This document shows, one piece after another, positions 63,379 to 64,000 of a DNA stretch of 64,000 nt. The notes under the pieces were generated by a model, which was not told where the DNA came from, ran no database searches, and was given only the letters and a program-made list of their open reading frames with translations. Both the position numbers and the translations under genes were made by a program. This DNA is from Bacteroidota bacterium (GTDB lineage Bacteria; Bacteroidota; Bacteroidia; Cytophagales; Cyclobacteriaceae): positions 1 through 64,000 of the forward strand of contig JACZXH010000002.1 in NCBI GenBank assembly GCA_022571715.1, read 5' to 3'. The first letter of the stretch is position 1, and every line of letters begins with the position of its first letter.

Positions 63379-63477
63379 GGTCGTAGGGCGACCCTACGAC
63401 CAGAAAGAGGGCGACCCTACGACCAGAAAGAGGGCGACCCTACGACCAGAAAGAGGTGACTCTGCGACCAGATAGAG
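63379..63477. repeat. 23-bp tandem repeats with a 10-bp-arm palindrome
   Basis: GGGCGACCCTACGACCAGAAAGA x3 (63386-63454) plus degenerate fourth copy (63455-63477); first copy forms GGTCGTAGGG-CGA-CCCTACGACC (63379-63401). Confidence 0.9.
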
Positions 63478-63547
63478 ACCAGACAGAAGCGCGGAAAACT
63501 GGAAACAATGTAAATACCATGAACTGCGAATACAATTCGAGGCTACA

Positions 63548-64000
63548 TTATCGTAGCAGATAGATCTTGCCAAACCCGTTTTTAAATGCTTTGTCACCAC
63601 CGGACATCCGCATGTCCACTTCCTGACCATTTATCCGCACAATCACCCGGTACAGGTACACTCCATTGGCTAACTGGTCGCCATATTCATCCCTGCCATT
63701 CCATGCGAACTCGGAAATATTGTTACCAATCCGAACCGGGCCCAGTTCATCCTGTGTGATTTCACGCACAATCCTACCGGAAATGGTCATGATTTGAATT
63801 TTTATTTCATCCGGAATCTCATTTCCCGTAAGAGTAAACACAAACCGTGTACTGCTTGAAAATGGATTGGGATACGGATAAAAATTGGTGATTGTCGATT
63901 CATTAATAACTTCAAAGTGGATCCGGAATGGCTCATCTCCGGCTTTGTTGCCTGTTGCATCCCTTGCCTGAACTTCAAGAAGGTAAATTCCATTCTCCAG
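63548..64000 (-). CDS. T9SS C-terminal-domain secreted protein, partial at right edge (possibly a C25-type peptidase or PorU-like)
   Basis: Frame open to the edge: LENGIYLLEVQARDATGNKAGDEPFRIHFEVINESTITNFYPYPNPFSSSTRFVFTLTGNEIPDEIKIQIMTISGRIVREI...NGRDEYGDQLANGVYLYRVIVRINGQ...FGKIYLLR*. Confidence 0.8.
   Translation of the reverse strand: MENGIYLLEVQARDATGNKAGDEPFRIHFEVINESTITNFYPYPNPFSSSTRFVFTLTGNEIPDEIKIQIMTISGRIVREITQDELGPVRIGNNISEFAWNGRDEYGDQLANGVYLYRVIVRINGQEVDMRMSGGDKAFKNGFGKIYLLR

Noticed and set aside
63394-63630. 78-aa ORF across the 23-bp repeats
   Set aside because: Translation of the tandem repeat and antisense of the T9SS C-terminus; no coding support.
1-64000. CRISPR array or rRNA operon
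   Set aside because: No spaced direct-repeat array of CRISPR form and no rRNA signatures seen; the only short tandem repeats are contiguous 24-bp and 23-bp units.

Overview
64 kb of Bacteroidota chromosome, probably a Cytophagales-type bacterium. Evidence: type IX secretion C-terminal domains (CHU_C/gliding-motility type), a PorP/SprF protein, GldM-like and DUF3667 proteins, and AT-rich intergenic DNA. Most of 2.9-46 kb is ordinary housekeeping: CinA, a 2-oxoacid dehydrogenase E2, SppA, FolK, FabD, PlsB-like acyltransferase/GpsA, Sua5/YwlC, Pgk, RecQ, ComEC, PhoH, MsrA, SulP and similar. Accessory regions are: (i) the left edge (1-1.6 kb), which reads as an integron gene-cassette array on the minus strand. 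It has one convincing attC (468-597), two same-strand cassette genes whose starts sit a few bases after the recombination site, and no integrase where one would be expected. (ii) 39-43.8 kb, with a truncated DmsB-type ferredoxin, a decayed cytochrome-c-like C-terminus, a five-fold CHRD repeat lipoprotein with a detached sixth C-terminal scrap, and an AbrB-like gene preceded by 24-bp tandem operator-like repeats. (iii) 47.3-55.5 kb, with a decayed IS3-type transposase, then a three-gene operon (nucleotidyltransferase/CDP-alcohol phosphotransferase fusion, HD-domain protein, PfkB kinase), then a scrapyard of cold-shock, adenylate-cyclase, WD40 and DUF5694 fragments around an NAD-dependent formate dehydrogenase. 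(iv) 59.3-61.9 kb, with two tRNA-Leu genes, an excisionase-like HTH remnant and a multiply disrupted DUF3667 gene. The best candidate for an undescribed system is the 47.8-50.8 kb operon. Its fusion protein has the architecture of thermophile CTP:inositol-1-phosphate cytidylyltransferase/di-myo-inositol-phosphate-phosphate synthase and sits with a possible inositol kinase. Product names come from reading motifs in the translations; no database search was run.
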